A stretch of DNA of 64,000 nt, from assembly GCA_029834535.1 (NCBI GenBank), contig JAQMWT010000577.1:1-64000 (forward strand). The letters are read 5' to 3'. This document shows positions 1-11,250 of the stretch, piece after piece. A program made the position numbers and the translations under genes. Under the pieces are notes generated by a model. It did no database searches. It had not been told where the DNA came from and worked only from the letters and a program-made list of their open reading frames with translations. The number at the start of each line of letters is the position of its first letter. The first letter of the stretch is position 1. The DNA comes from Chrysophaeum taylorii. Taxonomy: Eukaryota > Sar > Pelagophyceae > Pelagomonadales > Pelagomonadaceae.

Positions 1-58
1 AAACACCCACCTCCTTTATCAAAGTTCCAATGCACCTCCGTCTGAGCTCCAACGCGAG

Positions 59-1000
59 TTGGCCACCACTCAGGCTGCATTCCGCTCCCAAGCCGCTGAA
101 ATGGCCGCAACCAAGGCCACGCTCATTCGCAGGGATGACGCTTTGTCCTCCGCAGCCAACAAACTCACCACCACCGACGCCGCCCTGGCTTTCGCCACTG
201 CCCAGCTCGCCATCCAAGCCGACGAACTGGTCTCCACCCAAACCGAACTTCATCTCACCCACACCCAGCTCAAGGCACTCGAAACTGCCTACGCTGACAT
301 CCGCAGCTCCCACCTTGACATCAGCGCCGTCCTCCAGACCGCCATACACTCATGGATGCCACCCACCCCACCCAAGATGCTGCATCGCATCAACGCCTCG
401 CTCCCCATCCACAACCAACCTCATCCCCTTCCGAACCAACCTCCAATGCCTCTCCCCGATTCTCCCCGAGTATCATCACCACCTCCACGGATGCTGGACC
501 TGACCTCCTGGTTCACCCCCACTCCGTCTCTCTGTTCTCAACCCCCGCCATCTCTGGCTCCTCCTCCTACCCACTCACATTCGCCTCTTTGGCACCCGAA
601 CCCCTTGCACGCTGCGCCTTGTCAGCTACCTGGTTCATTCCAACTCGACCACATCCCGCGTCCGAGTTGCGAGGGCGTACATTCAACACCGGCGACCGTA
701 CCCCTACCACCAGCGACGATCACCACGTGCAAAGTCCCACCAGAATCAAGACCACACATACAAGAGTCGACAAGTTCCGAACTATCAAAAGACAGCTCTA
801 TGCCAGATGGTCATGCTCACCATCATGCTGCCAAGACATGCACAAGGGCTTCTTCTCTCTTCGGGCACAACGGCCCAGGAAGAAATCTTGTCGAAGAAAC
901 ACCAAGCCATCTCGTTCCCACTTTCGACAAGTCAAAGACCGAGACACCTCGAGATGTTCCCGAGTATTATGCCTACATCGACGATGGCAACCACACCCAA
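59..1000 (+). pseudogene. Gag-like coiled-coil protein of C1 (fossil, partial)
   Basis: The first ~95 residues are an alanine- and threonine-rich, heptad-like stretch expected to form a coiled coil. A proline/serine-rich tail follows. The same protein is seen at 24.3-25.8 kb in C3 and 18.1-19.0 kb in C2, and a distant relative occurs in element D, where the short motif ATYG-DGP also recurs. A coiled coil with a proline-rich region and no zinc knuckle resembles the Gag of copia element E in style but not in sequence. The Gag role is inferred from its position just inside the 5' end of the element. The N-terminal part is outside the window. Confidence 0.5.
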
Positions 1001-3877
1001 GAATCTAAAGCTCCGCCGTATTCCATGCACCGGGCACAAGAGCCGCAGGCCACTGACAACATCCTCTCCGATTCAGCCCCCTGGTATGATGCATACAGCG
1101 AAGAAACAAGACCCACTTCACTAGTCTCGAAGATGGTCTCCTCGACCATTCCAGATCAGCCGCCTGATCCAAGCACCACCAATGACCCGCAATGCCGAAT
1201 CCATCAGGACAAGACACGCGTCAACGGCCCGGTCATACTCGCAGGCACTCCCGCACCTGCAGGTATCAGCTCAGATTCACAAGGCACTGCCTATTCGATA
1301 TCTCTCGATCAGCAGCTCCGATCACTTCGAAGCTGGTTCCGCCTCGCCGCCTCCCCTCCTCGAAGACAGGCGCGCACTGCCGCTCACCGGCGCTTGCTGC
1401 TGCACCCACCATCCACCTTCTCGGATCGGATGCACTGGATGACACTGCTCAGCAGGTTGCATGGACCCATGCGACCACCGTGCGTTTGATGGATGTCTTC
1501 GCACGAGCACCAGTCGCAGCACCTGATCACCTCCTAACTTTCGGTCAGAGGACGCCGGCGACTGCCGATCTCATATGCCGCGACCAAGCCTGGCGCCCCC
1601 CATGGCTAACAGACACAGATTTCGGGGTCTGAAACGACCCGATCAGCCGCAAACTATGCACGATTCCATTGCGACAGGTCCTGTATGTCCCCTTGCATAG
1701 CTCTCTTTCTGGACGCCACACGCTTGCGCTGCCTCCGGAAAATCGACGTTGCGCTCTCAGGAAACATTCTTGCACTATGCACAGACTCGCTTCAACTGAA
1801 CCACTTCTGTAGCATCGCATCACTGGAATGCGACAAACGTTACGCCAGCTGCCGGCTCCACCACAAACATGCACCCAAGTCACGTACGTTGCCTCCCTCA
1901 GCGTCATCGCTCAGCACGTCACTCTCATTTGAGGACGCATGTCACATGCCCGCACCTTCGATGCTCAACACGCCTAAGGGCAACCCTGGTCACTACGGCA
2001 CTCACCGCTTGGTCTCAGCATCTCCGCTATTGAGGATGCACCCAGCAGGACTGACCCTTACATCGCCTTTGGTTCAACTGCACTCTCCTTCGGCGACCCC
2101 CTTTTCGAATTCCGCACTGGACCCCAAGACTTAGGCCGGATGCCTCCACCACGGGATCTCAGCTCGCGCCCATCTGCCCTACCTTGCAGACAGGTCAGCC
2201 GCGAGCACTCCTTTTGGCACTGACTCGGACCACCCGCATCACGCGCTTTGCTCTTGGAGCATGACACGCTTTCGATGCTTCCGCGTCACCGCCTCAAACA
2301 CCACGACACTCGTCATTTCCACCGACACTCCGCGCCGGCGTCTCGACCTTCAGATCACCAACATAAGTCGCTCGCGCCCGCACCTCGTCGCGCACGCCGC
2401 GAGGCGTATTTCAATTGACCTCACAGGTCTTTCGATGCATTTCCGACGTCCGACTTTGAACTTACGAGTTACTTTATGGCAATCCCCAATGCCAAGACGG
2501 CTGCAATCGGCGTCGCTGGAACTCCAAAGCCACAGAAACTGCCAGACAAGAGCACTCAGCTCTCAACAGCCCAACAGATACATGTAGTCTCGCACATAGC
2601 AACCAGTACATCTCGCAGTCTCTATTGGACGACAAGACGAAAGATAAGACCACAACGGCCAGCTACACCAGCCAGCTCATTGATGTAGCACGAGACAACG
2701 CAACCCAACTGCACAGCACGGTTCCAGACTATGCAGACGATGCTCAGGTCCTACGTTCGATTGCTCGACCACGCAAACGTTCGTCACCTGACCTTGCACT
2801 GCTGACTCTGTCTCATTCATATTGATGCACCCTCGATGGACCAGTGCGTAGGCCGTGCGCTCGCAGAAGCACCACCACAGGACACAAGGTACATCATGAA
2901 GACGGTAAGCGCACCACGATCATGCGCACAAGCTCATTGCGCCTATCCGATCACGACGAGACGAAGCTACAGCTTTGCTTGCCCTTCGCCTCTGGAAGAC
3001 AGCCGCCTCTCTCAGCCCCCAGGCACCTGACCCTCCCTGTCGCTGCAATCCGCATTAGCACAGACGATCTCGCCTCCATGCACGACTGCAGATCAGGCAC
3101 AAGCCAATGTCAGCACTCTGCAGAGTTATGCGCACCCGCTGGAATCTCCAGCACGGCGCCTCAGCCAGTCAGGTCACTGCACCACCGGTCTCCCCTGACA
3201 CCAGGTCGACGCGCAAGCATTCGCGACCACCCCAAGTCATCTAATGGACGACTATGATCTCGAGCATGAACTCATCGCAACGGAGTCATACCCAAGAAGG
3301 AATCCTACTTTGGAGTCACCTCAACCAATCCACAGGAACTTTGGCCACCAGACGCCACCCATGTGCTCGTGGTTTCTCCATTGGTTTCCTAAGGCGTTTG
3401 ACTGCAGCAGAGACAAAATTAAACCTCCATGCGACTATAACCGTTCTCGTTTGGGACACAAGCATTTACTTCATGTCATTTGTTTACGCCCATCGTACCG
3501 CGACACACGGCAACCAAGATAGAAGTGACTGCGTTCCACCCTCATCTCGACGCCACCCCCGACATGCTGCTCTGCTGACCAGTCCCACCACGTCGATTCA
3601 GCTCCATCGCTTTGTATGACGTCGTGTCATATTCCGATTAAAGCCCAGACACCGCACAGGCAATACTCGCGACGGCACGCTCACCGCCCCTCTCGGTTTA
3701 GACTACAAACATTGCGCCATACCCGGTACACCCACAGTCAACTGAGACGCACGCTCGCTTGTCGCACAGTACGATGCCCAAACACGGCTTGATTCATGAT
3801 ACGCAGAACACGTCGTCTCAGCCACCGCTGAAGCGCCTCCTCCGACCGCCGCCCGGCTCTGCGCTCGTTACGCAATC
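1000..3877 (+). other. C1 middle region, no recognised protein
   Basis: About 2.9 kb collinear with 25.8-28.1 kb of C3 and 19.8-22.9 kb of C2. Only short, interrupted reading frames occur on either strand, and none shows a known domain. It carries one degenerate relative of the GAGGGCG motif near 2400. I see nothing else. Confidence 0.5.
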
Positions 3878-5944
3878 ATGGTCTCTCGGTCTCACCGGCA
3901 ATTCGAAGATTTCGCCCAGTTCGAATTACGAGGGCGCATTAATATTCCACCGACGACAAGATTCGTTTATATTCGTATCAGTCATGCCTCCTATGGCTAC
4001 TCTGGCTACATCGGAATACAATTCAAGGCACGTACCGAAGTCCCTCTTTCTAAGGACCTCTGTCACACGCCAAGACCTGACGAGTATTCGTCGTTCCTCC
4101 CCGCTTCAACGCGACTCCCGACGACCAAATCCCCGACGATTTGTGATGACACTAAGTTCCGTCGTCAATGCAATTCAGAGCCTCCCACGCTCCTCCGTCA
4201 GTCTCTCGCAGGTCACACCTCTCAAGTTTCAGCATTCCACCCTCGCTCGATTGTATCCAGCATGCTGCCATATGCAAACGAAGTTCAGTCACGCCAACGC
4301 CACACTTCGCAGTTATCGCCAGTCTCGCGCAATAAATGCCCGCCACAAAATGATAGCCGCACGCAGAGTCCTTTACTCACCTCTCTTCAAGTCCCTCCCA
4401 GCACTATGCTTGACGTTGAAGCTCTGCACCACTGCGGTTCGGTTACAACACAACTTCACGCGAAGTCCTCGTCCAGTTCTGATCATATCTCGCATCTGTC
4501 GACATTGCTATCGGAATCATGCTTCGGACACAGCTCAGACAGCACTAGCGTATTACACTCCTATGACGCACTCGGTTCGCTCCTCTCCGTTCGCACTGCA
4601 CGTTCCATCCTGCAGAACTCTGAGCCCAACAGCCGCCATTGCGTTTCGCACCCAGTCGACGCTTTCCGTAGCACCCGCGAGGATAACGCCCAATCTCCAC
4701 AGGTTGGACACGCGCTCTGCTCTCCGCATTCCACCGAATCTCACTGCCGCACACCGCTAGCCCCACCCAGTTGTGTTACGAATCAAGGGAAGTTAACTGC
4801 CATGACTATTCACTTCTTCATTCCCACACACTCGCTGCTAGCCACAGTCTCACATGACTCATTGCCGGACAGTTCTCGCATTATGGACAGGACCTCTCAT
4901 CATGTTCATTCTTCGGACATCCCCCGTCCACAGATCAATCCTCTCTTGAAACATACGCTCCCTACACGTTGTAAACTGTACAGCTCTCGCATATCGACAA
5001 CACCCTTCTGTCGAATGTCTCCCGTTTCAGTCACTGCACGATTCACCAGGGATGCACCACGCTCCCTCGCGCTTGTACATCAAGGGAAGTTTGATTCTGG
5101 TGAAAACGTTTCGTTTGATTCTGATGAAAACGACTCCGGACATGAAATGAATGGATCAGTCGATTGTCACAGTTCAGGATCACTTTGCAACATAGAACAC
5201 GAAAGATGCGACTTTGACCATACCTTCGAAGTCGACTCTCCCCCTGGCACGGACACTATCTTCAAGCAGTCCATCGCCTTCAGGCATTCTCTTCTGCTGC
5301 CCGACCCTTCTGCATTTTCTGAACAGGGCACCGACTCGTCAGCACAGGACACACGCCTGTATCCACCATCATACGCGACACACTCGCAAACCTCAGCCTC
5401 CGCCCAATCATCTTTCGATAATAGCCACTGGCGACTTACACGATACTACGAACCCCAAGCTACAGTAAATTTAAAGTTTTCATATTTATGGCTACCCCCA
5501 GACAACTTTATCCCGATATCCTCATCGCGCTACGATTATCCGCATATTATTTTAGACGCTCATAGCCTAGCTTCAGCTGTCCCACGCTACATTCAGGACG
5601 ACAGCTTTGACACGTATGTGACAGGCAATTCTGGTTCTCTCATATTCCAGAAACAGCTCCGCCTTACTCGCTCTCATCACGACGATCACCTTACCATGTC
5701 GAAACCGATTTGGATAAATGGTCATATCTCTTCATGGGATCACGCTGGCGCTCCGTCACATCGTCAAATCTTCACTAGCCCAACATTAGCCACAATAGAA
5801 TCTCATCCCTACGGCCACTCTCATTATTCGCCTTTCGATGAACCATTGGTCTGCTGCACAATTCCCGACTGCCTGACCCATGATCCCTCCTGTTATTATT
5901 CGTTAGACCACCCGCTCTACTCAGATACTCCCCCAGCCACTTAG
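3878..5944 (+). CDS. Long family C protein of unknown function (C1 copy, fossil)
   Basis: An open stretch of almost 690 codons, very rich in Ser, His, Thr and Pro. The same protein is seen in C3 (26.8-29.0 and 29.2-30.2 kb) and in part in C2 (30.9-32.4 kb). Blocks conserved among all three copies include LDAHSLASA, QDDSF and SGSLIFQ, and many of the DNA differences I compared there fall at third codon positions. That suggests the frame was once translated. It has no reverse transcriptase, integrase, protease or methyltransferase motif, no signal peptide and no clear membrane segment. It sits where pol would be in an autonomous element. I do not recognise it. Confidence 0.45.
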   Translation: MVSRSHRQFEDFAQFELRGRINIPPTTRFVYIRISHASYGYSGYIGIQFKARTEVPLSKDLCHTPRPDEYSSFLPASTRLPTTKSPTICDDTKFRRQCNSEPPTLLRQSLAGHTSQVSAFHPRSIVSSMLPYANEVQSRQRHTSQLSPVSRNKCPPQNDSRTQSPLLTSLQVPPSTMLDVEALHHCGSVTTQLHAKSSSSSDHISHLSTLLSESCFGHSSDSTSVLHSYDALGSLLSVRTARSILQNSEPNSRHCVSHPVDAFRSTREDNAQSPQVGHALCSPHSTESHCRTPLAPPSCVTNQGKLTAMTIHFFIPTHSLLATVSHDSLPDSSRIMDRTSHHVHSSDIPRPQINPLLKHTLPTRCKLYSSRISTTPFCRMSPVSVTARFTRDAPRSLALVHQGKFDSGENVSFDSDENDSGHEMNGSVDCHSSGSLCNIEHERCDFDHTFEVDSPPGTDTIFKQSIAFRHSLLLPDPSAFSEQGTDSSAQDTRLYPPSYATHSQTSASAQSSFDNSHWRLTRYYEPQATVNLKFSYLWLPPDNFIPISSSRYDYPHIILDAHSLASAVPRYIQDDSFDTYVTGNSGSLIFQKQLRLTRSHHDDHLTMSKPIWINGHISSWDHAGAPSHRQIFTSPTLATIESHPYGHSHYSPFDEPLVCCTIPDCLTHDPSCYYSLDHPLYSDTPPAT

Positions 5945-5963
5945 GATTTATCCACCGACACAC

Positions 5964-6090
5964 TAACTAACTAACTAACTAACTTCGGACCTCTCCCGGG
6001 CATGGGAGCCAGGCTGGGCCGGTAGTAGCCGGTCCAGGATCACAGAGCAAAAAAATCACACAGTTGGGGTAGAAGCTTGGGATGAAAGTG
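5964..6090 (-). mobile_element. S1: 5'-truncated LINE-like insert with (GTTA)n tail
   Basis: A 127-bp insert in C1 flanked by an 11-bp direct repeat, CACCGACACAC (5953-5963 and 6091-6101). It reads on the minus strand and ends in GTTA repeats (seen as AACT repeats on the plus strand). C3 lacks it at the matching place (about 30.22 kb). Its last ~80 bases match S2, S3 and S4. A microsatellite tail, variable 5' truncation and a target duplication over 10 bp indicate target-primed reverse transcription. Confidence 0.8.
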
Positions 6091-6429
6091 CACCGACACA
6101 CACCGTCCCCTATATCATTAGCCACTGAGCAAGATGATGATCTGCTCTCTCGCACAACATTCGCCATACTTCATCGTTAGCCTACCTAGCATCTTCATCC
6201 ACTTTTCTTCTTACTCACGATCGATGCTTTTTCCTTTCTTTGATCATCCGCTCTTTCTCCTTTCTCACTTCACACACTACCTGCGTTTCGTTTTCCTCTA
6301 TCTCTTTCATGCACTTCGCACACTTTCCTTCAACGCCTCCTCACGACTCGACATCCATTTGTCCTTGGCCCGACATTTGTTTTGTTTGTCCCAGATTTCG
6401 CTCATCACCGAGTTCAATCTGCGAGGGCG

Positions 6430-6619
6430 TAGAGATCGAAAATTCCATTTAGGGTTAGGAGCCCCCCCCCCCCCTTGACCTCACACTCACCACTACAACC
6501 ACTAAATCGCTGTGTCGTACACCGTGCTGCTCTTTGTGTCGTTAGAGGACAGGGCGAAAGGCAGCACTACCACTGCCACCATTCTCTACCAGAGGCACAG
6601 TGATTTTTACTGTTCTCTA
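6430..6619 (+). repeat. 3' LTR of C1
   Basis: 190 bp beginning TAGAGA and ending TCTCTA, directly after the tract GCGAGGGCG at 6421-6429. It contains a C-run near 6466, the GAG-ACAG box and CTACCACTGCC. It is a close relative of the C3 LTRs. Confidence 0.85.
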
Positions 6620-6625
6620 AGCGTT

Positions 6626-6714
6626 ATCAGCGGCGAGTTGATCAAAGAAATCGGCTTTGAGCTGTTGGCAATCAGCGGCGAGTTGATCAAAGAAATCGGC
6701 TTTGAGCTGTTGCA
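6626..6714. repeat. 45-bp tandem duplication
   Basis: Two head-to-tail copies of about 45 bp inside the Gag-like frame of C'. Because 45 is a multiple of three, the duplication adds 15 residues (QLKADFF-DQLAAD type) to the coiled coil without changing frame. Confidence 0.85.
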
Positions 6715-7012
6715 AGAGAGCTTGTTGTGTAGCGAATTGCGTCGCTACTTCCAGACTCGGGACTTGTGGGTCGTGAGTCGCCATGTTGTCGGGGTTGCGC
6801 TTTGCGCGTTGTTGGTTGCCTTTCACACTTTTTCACACTTTTTCACACTTCTTCACCAGTAGCAAGCGATGAGACTTGACTACGGTCTTCGTAACTACAG
6901 GAACTTCAGGAGATTGCTCTTACCTGGAAATCCTGGGTCTTTGTGCGAGATCGATCGAGGTCGATGTCTTTCGGAGGACGTTTCTCTACCAGTACCGGAC
7001 TTGGTCCAAACC

Positions 7013-7196
7013 TAGAGAACAGTAAAAATCACTGTGCTCCTGGTAGAGAATGGTGGCAGGGTAGTGCCACTCTACTTGTCCTGTCCTCTTACGACACAAA
7101 GAGCGGCACGGTGTTCGACACCGCGATTTGTTGGTGTTTAGGTGTGAGTGTGAGATAAGGGGGGTCCTAACCCCATATGGAATTTTCTATCTCTAC
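7013..7196 (-). repeat. 5' LTR of C' (minus strand)
   Basis: 184 bp. On the plus strand it starts TAGAGAACAGT and ends TATCTCTA, with a G/C run near 7160. It is the same LTR type as in C1, C2 and C3, inverted. Confidence 0.85.
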
Positions 7197-7239
7197 GTAT
7201 TTCCAGACGGTTTATCCGCATCTTGCTTAGCTTGTTGAT

Positions 7240-8660
7240 CGGAGGACATGGCTCGACCTCCCCGCCCTCGCGGCGGTTTATTCGGTTTCGGATTGGAGGG
7301 TCCCTGGTCCTTTTTCCTCCTCCATCAACTTCCGAAAGTCGTTCTCAAGTCTCGTAATGAGCGCCACCGTGGACGTAAAAGTAACGTAGCTATCCGGGTG
7401 ACCGCTCCTCATAGTCCGCACACGGGTCCGTAAATCCTTGGACGCCAAACCGCTAATAAGCTGATCGATGATATCAACGTCATCCATCGTGCGGTTGGAC
7501 TCGGTACAAAAGGCTAACGCCTCGTTCTGGAACTTGGTACAATACGTTTGTACGTGTCGCTCCCCAGTCTTCTTCGGAACCGAAGTCTGAGTGACCTTCC
7601 GCAGCTTATCGAGCAGCTCCTGCTGCGTGCTCGGAGGTCGGCAAGTCGATCTAAAATAATTCTAAACTCGATCACAGTAAGTTCTGTTAAGACGACGGAT
7701 GCGCCGAATCGCGGCTCTATGCTCTTCGTCGTCAGCATCCAATTTCAAATAAAATGACCGACCGTGCGGCAGCTCATCGCAGAGCTCTTCGTACTTCCGC
7801 AAATGCTCCTCGAAAATTCGTGCAACGGTATCGCGTAAATGCACCTGTAATAAGTAGCGTAATTTATCGACCGAGTAATGGTAGTCTGCCAAAGTATGCA
7901 TCACCGCTGCCGAATCTAGGTCAAATTGCCGTTGATCTCGGTCCTCGATGGCGAGTTTGAAGTTGTCGGCTTTCAAACTGGGAGTGGGGCGACGAGATCG
8001 GCCCAAGTTGGCCTTCTCGAAAGCGTCCGCAAACGTCTGCGATAATCCCTGTAACAATTTCGCACCTTCATCTTCAGTTTCCGCCCTACCCTCAGTCTCC
8101 GTATCGACTCGGGGCGGAGGTTCATCCCCCGTTTCAGTGCTCCTTTCCGGTCCAGGTCGCCTTGCGGGTGTTTCCGGTTCAGGCCGACTCACGGGTCGTT
8201 CACGACTGCTCTCACGACGCGCACGTTCGGCTGCTAATTCGTCTCGCTCACGACGAAATCGTTCAACCTCCTCACGTAAAGTCCTCGTTGTTTCGAGCTC
8301 TTGCCGCAACGCTTCATTCAGTATATTGAGCTCTTGTAGCGCCGCTTCTTCCTTAGCTTCAGCCCTTTCACGGGCAAATCGCTCACCTAATCGTTCGTTT
8401 TCGCGTCGTCTCCGCTCGAGGTCTTCACGAATTCGGCGTCGGGTTACGGATCCGCGCTCAATCGGAGTGCGCTCGCCACGGTCCGGGGTCGTTGGACTCA
8501 ACGGCGAAAAAATTGCTGTATCTGGAGGCGCCTCATGGGGCAATTCGGTAACGTCGACTGCCTCGGCCTCTCGTAATTCACCTTCCTCGCGGCCTGTCTC
8601 AATGGCGGCGGGAGGCACTGGAGGAGATCCTTCCTCACGCACGTCTGCGTCTTCATCCAT
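7240..8660 (-). pseudogene. Gag of gypsy element G1 (fossil)
   Basis: The longest open part (332 codons, starting at 8660) opens with an acidic, proline-rich stretch. A long Arg/Glu-rich coiled coil follows (about residues 75-150), then a more globular C-terminal part with the FADAFEKANLG segment and a Leu/Tyr-rich helical region. Further Gag-like sequence (DQLISGLASKDLRTRVR...) follows toward 7280 and resembles the C-terminal capsid half of gypsy Gag proteins. No zinc knuckle is visible before the element is cut. The Gag identity rests on position directly after the LTR and primer site and on general character. Confidence 0.6.
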
Positions 8661-9068
8661 ATTATATCAATGTCGATGAGGAATCTCGAACCAAGTCCGG
8701 ATTCGATCACTCGAAGTAATGCACGTCGCAACAATGACGCGGCCTGTCGCTGTCAAAACAGCACTCACGGAGTTCTTATCCGCTGGCAATCCAAAAATGC
8801 CCGTGGGTAGCGATCCCACTCGCTAACAGCTTCCGCCGTTCAGCTATACCAAAATCAATCCCGGGTGAATGCGCCGCGATTTCCGACTCGCGCGCGTGTT
8901 CGTCGTCTCTCGGGACGTACGAACGAAACAAAATCCGCGTATAATTTCAACGCAATTCGGTCCGCTGGAACTCCGCGTGCTTGATCAGGGCACGCGCGCA
9001 AATCCGGACCACGTAATACAGTGCGTACGGGGCACTCGTTCGTTGGCGACCGATATAGTCGCACAATC

Positions 9069-9087
9069 TCGTGTACTCCACCACGTA
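9069..9087 (-). promoter_or_regulatory. Primer-binding site of G1
   Basis: On the minus strand, two or three bases after the LTR end GCCGCCA, comes TGGTGGAGTACACGAG. TGG complements the CCA end of a tRNA, and the rest would pair with a tRNA 3' acceptor stem. I cannot say which tRNA. Confidence 0.55.
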
Positions 9088-9410
9088 TGGCGGCACAGAA
9101 AAACACACCCGACCCCCGGGTGACAAAGGGGGTACTCACCGACTCGCCCTAGACCTCACTGAACGAGGCAAACACGGACTCGGGATCGGTTATGCTCGGC
9201 ACACACCTTGCTCACGCGCACCAAGCCTCTCAACTTAAGGATGGAGAGTCGGTTTATGACAGCAAGAAGGCTACAAGAATGCTGCAAGATACGCTCCTCT
9301 AGAGGGAGAGGTATGACGTCACTAGGAAAGTAAGAAAAGGCGTCCCGTTGAACGGGTATCAAGCCTTGAGAAAGGGGGTTAAGCCTTAGCGGTCAGGAAT
9401 GGCCGCCACA
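9088..9410 (-). repeat. 5' LTR of gypsy element G1
   Basis: 323 bp. In element orientation it starts TGTGGCGGC and ends GCCGCCA, which are short inverted ends of the TG...CA kind. It shares most of its length with the G2 LTR, except for a gap of about 20 bp near 9260. Confidence 0.85.
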
Positions 9411-9465
9411 GGTTGAAAGCTAAAAAAAGTTAGAACGGGGGGGGGGCGAGGAGCGGCAACGAAGC

Positions 9466-9838
9466 TCCAGAGAGCTACACTATTATGTGTGCGACACTGG
9501 AACATTTTCACACCTATCTCCGCACGAGGGTTTTCTCTCCGTAATACGGCTTTCCCTCTTTCTTCCTTTTCCTTACCCTTCCGCCCTTTTGTCTTTCATG
9601 ACTACGAAGAACCCAGGATCTGTGTCGATTCCGCCCTATATACCCTCATAATTTGATTGTCCGACATCGATATGGCGCAAGTATAAGCACCGGGTTGGGC
9701 GTGTGGTGGAACCACCCGCGGTTCGGGCTGTTTGAAAGGTCATGTGGTGACCGCGGTCCGGCCAAGAGGGGCGGGTGATCTGAGCTTCCACTACAGTGGT
9801 CTCGGTTAAACGGGAATCGAGAAGTCCCGGGGGTGTCG
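9466..9838 (+). repeat. Copia B-type LTR or LTR fragment, plus orientation
   Basis: The first ~140 bp (TCCAGAG-GCTACACTAT..., then GAGGGTTTTCTCTCC and TACGGCTTTCCCTC) match the start of the copia B LTR as read in B's own orientation. The rest to about 9838 diverges and includes a TATA-like CCCTATATACCC at about 9637. No protein frame of the same element follows, so it is a solo or truncated LTR. The right edge is uncertain. Confidence 0.55.
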
Positions 9839-10169
9839 TCTCAGGAACTTCAGAGAGAAGAACTCCGCTGGAAATCTATTGGAATTTCAGAGACAAACTC
9901 TGAAAATCACAGTCTTCGTCCGAGACGTGAAACTAAGTTCGACGTTGATCGGAGTACGGTTTAATCTACCGATACCGGACTGGTGCCCGTATACGTAGAG
10001 AACAGTTAAATCACTGTGCTCCTTCGGCATAGTCGTGCAGCGGTAGGGCTGCCCTTTACGTCCTGTCTGTAGCAACACAAGGACAGCACGGTGTTGTTAA
10101 ACACCGCGATTTCGGGTTTCTTGGTGTGTGATGAGGATAATAACGCTAGATAGGACTTTTCTATCTCTA
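9839..10169 (-). mobile_element. 5' end fragment of a TAGAGA-type LTR element
   Basis: On the minus strand this is an LTR (9996-10169, 174 bp, TAGAGATAG...TTCTCTA) followed by the family leader with CACCAGTCCGGTATC, which fades out near 9839. It abuts copia A at 10170, so it either inserted there with later loss or was joined by recombination. Confidence 0.65.
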
Positions 10170-11250
10170 GTTTGCATGAATACCAGTTTACCTAACAAGG
10201 TAGCGAAGTGGTCATGGATGCAAACTTCCACGTCAGTGGTGGGAGAACCATATTTGCAGGCAAAGGTTGTCGACATGGGATAATTCAAGGGCGTTAAGTT
10301 CTTAAGTATAGGATGGTCATCGAACAGAGAGCCAAGCTTTGCCTGAACATCCAGCGAGATGGAGCCATCAGAAGTCCGGCAGACACGCATTCCAAAGGGA
10401 GTATGAACAGGTTCAAACTGCTCAACAGAGTAGTGTGTGTGCAGGGCTCCTTGTAGTGCTGTGCGTAGTTCGTCATCGTTCGCGACTATGACGATGTCGT
10501 CCACATACCGGCTGCAAATAAGGAAGCGAGCTAAGCCAGTAACGCGAACATAACGACAGGAATATGCATGGAGTCGTTTTTAGCCTAGGCTTCTGCAGAA
10601 TTTGTCGATCTCATTGTTCCAGATAGAAGGTGATTGCCTAGGTCCATACAGGGACTCTAGCAACTTAGGCAAGCGGCGGCCGCGATGCTTATCGTCGTGC
10701 GGATCAAGCAGCTTGATACCGGCAGGGAGCTGAACGTAGACGTGCGCGTCGATGTGGGACTGGACGAACGCGTTTGGCACGTCGGCGTGGTACACGGGGA
10801 GGTTCTTCTAAGCAGCAAAGGACAAGATGACGCGCATAGCAGTCATCGTTGCCGATACGGGACTAAAAGTCCAAGAGAAGTCGGCGCCAAGCGAGGCTAA
10901 GAAGCCACGCAATACCAGTCGAGCTTTGCGCTTGATGTACTCGCCGGAAGAGTTCGTCTTGATTGTAAGGACTAGTCGACTGTCTATTGGACGAGTCGAG
11001 GCATCAGGTAGAGCTAACTTGAAACAGCCGAAGCGGACGATGTCGTGTAGTTCTTTTGCGATCGCCTTGACGTCGGCTGGTCGATCTTCAGGTGTAAGCC
11101 CTTGTAAGCACTTGAGCTTGTACTGGTCGATCGCAATGTCGGATTCTTGGACTTTGTATTCGTCCGGGCCTACAGTGGCTGGTGAGCCATAGTTTAACGA
11201 CTTTTCGGTCGAAGCTGTGTACCGCACTCTAGGATGAGCGTGCGTGGAAC
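10170..11250 (-). pseudogene. Reverse transcriptase of copia A (fossil)
   Basis: Copia-type reverse transcriptase blocks are visible: the K-KARLVLRGF-ASLGADF stretch, a segment like YHADVPNAFVQ, LPKLLESLYGPRQ and the catalytic MDDI. It corresponds to 50.4-51.7 kb of copia B. RNase H would follow to the left but is lost at the 10169 junction. Confidence 0.8.

Larger units (their letters stand above)
1..6619 (+). mobile_element. C1: 3' part of a family C LTR retroelement
   Basis: The 5' end lies outside the window. The segment runs collinear with copies C2 and C3 further on: a proline-rich Gag-like part, a long middle part, a long Ser/His/Thr/Pro-rich reading frame, a GAGGGCG tract and a 3' LTR ending TCTCTA. 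No integrase, reverse transcriptase or RNase H motif is visible in any frame, so it looks like a large non-autonomous element. The LTR type matches that of copia element E, which suggests E-type machinery moved it. It is a broken fossil with several interruptions and carries a LINE-like insert near its 3' end. It was inserted in a minus-strand relative (6620-7196). Confidence 0.8.
6620..7196 (-). mobile_element. C': 5' end of another family C element (minus strand)
   Basis: Read on the minus strand it holds an LTR (7013-7196), the family leader with the AGTCCGGTACT stretch, and the first ~65 codons of the Gag-like protein (MATHDPQVPSLEVA...). The same start is seen in C3 near 23.78 kb. It is cut at 6619 by the 3' LTR of C1, so C1 inserted into this older copy. 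The rest should lie left of the window. Its outer LTR end abuts gypsy sequence at 7197, so C' itself had inserted into G1. Confidence 0.75.
7197..9410 (-). mobile_element. G1: 5' fragment of a Ty3/gypsy element
   Basis: A minus-strand element with 5' LTR, primer-binding site and gag, cut within or just after gag by C' at 7196. Its pol should lie outside the window on the left. Its LTR matches that of G2 at 61508-61808, so both belong to one gypsy family. It is a broken fossil. Confidence 0.8.

Noticed and set aside
3878-5944. Family C long frame as an envelope protein or a polymerase
   Set aside because: No signal peptide, membrane segment or polymerase/integrase motif is visible, so I left it as unknown.
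8795-8840. tRNA-like T-arm (GTGGG...CCCAC) near the gypsy leader
   Set aside because: The loop is not of the TTCRANY type, and no other arms are present. The real primer site is at 9069-9087.
9466-9838. 5' LTR of copia A
   Set aside because: It is in plus orientation while copia A reads on the minus strand, and a TAGAGA-type LTR lies in between.
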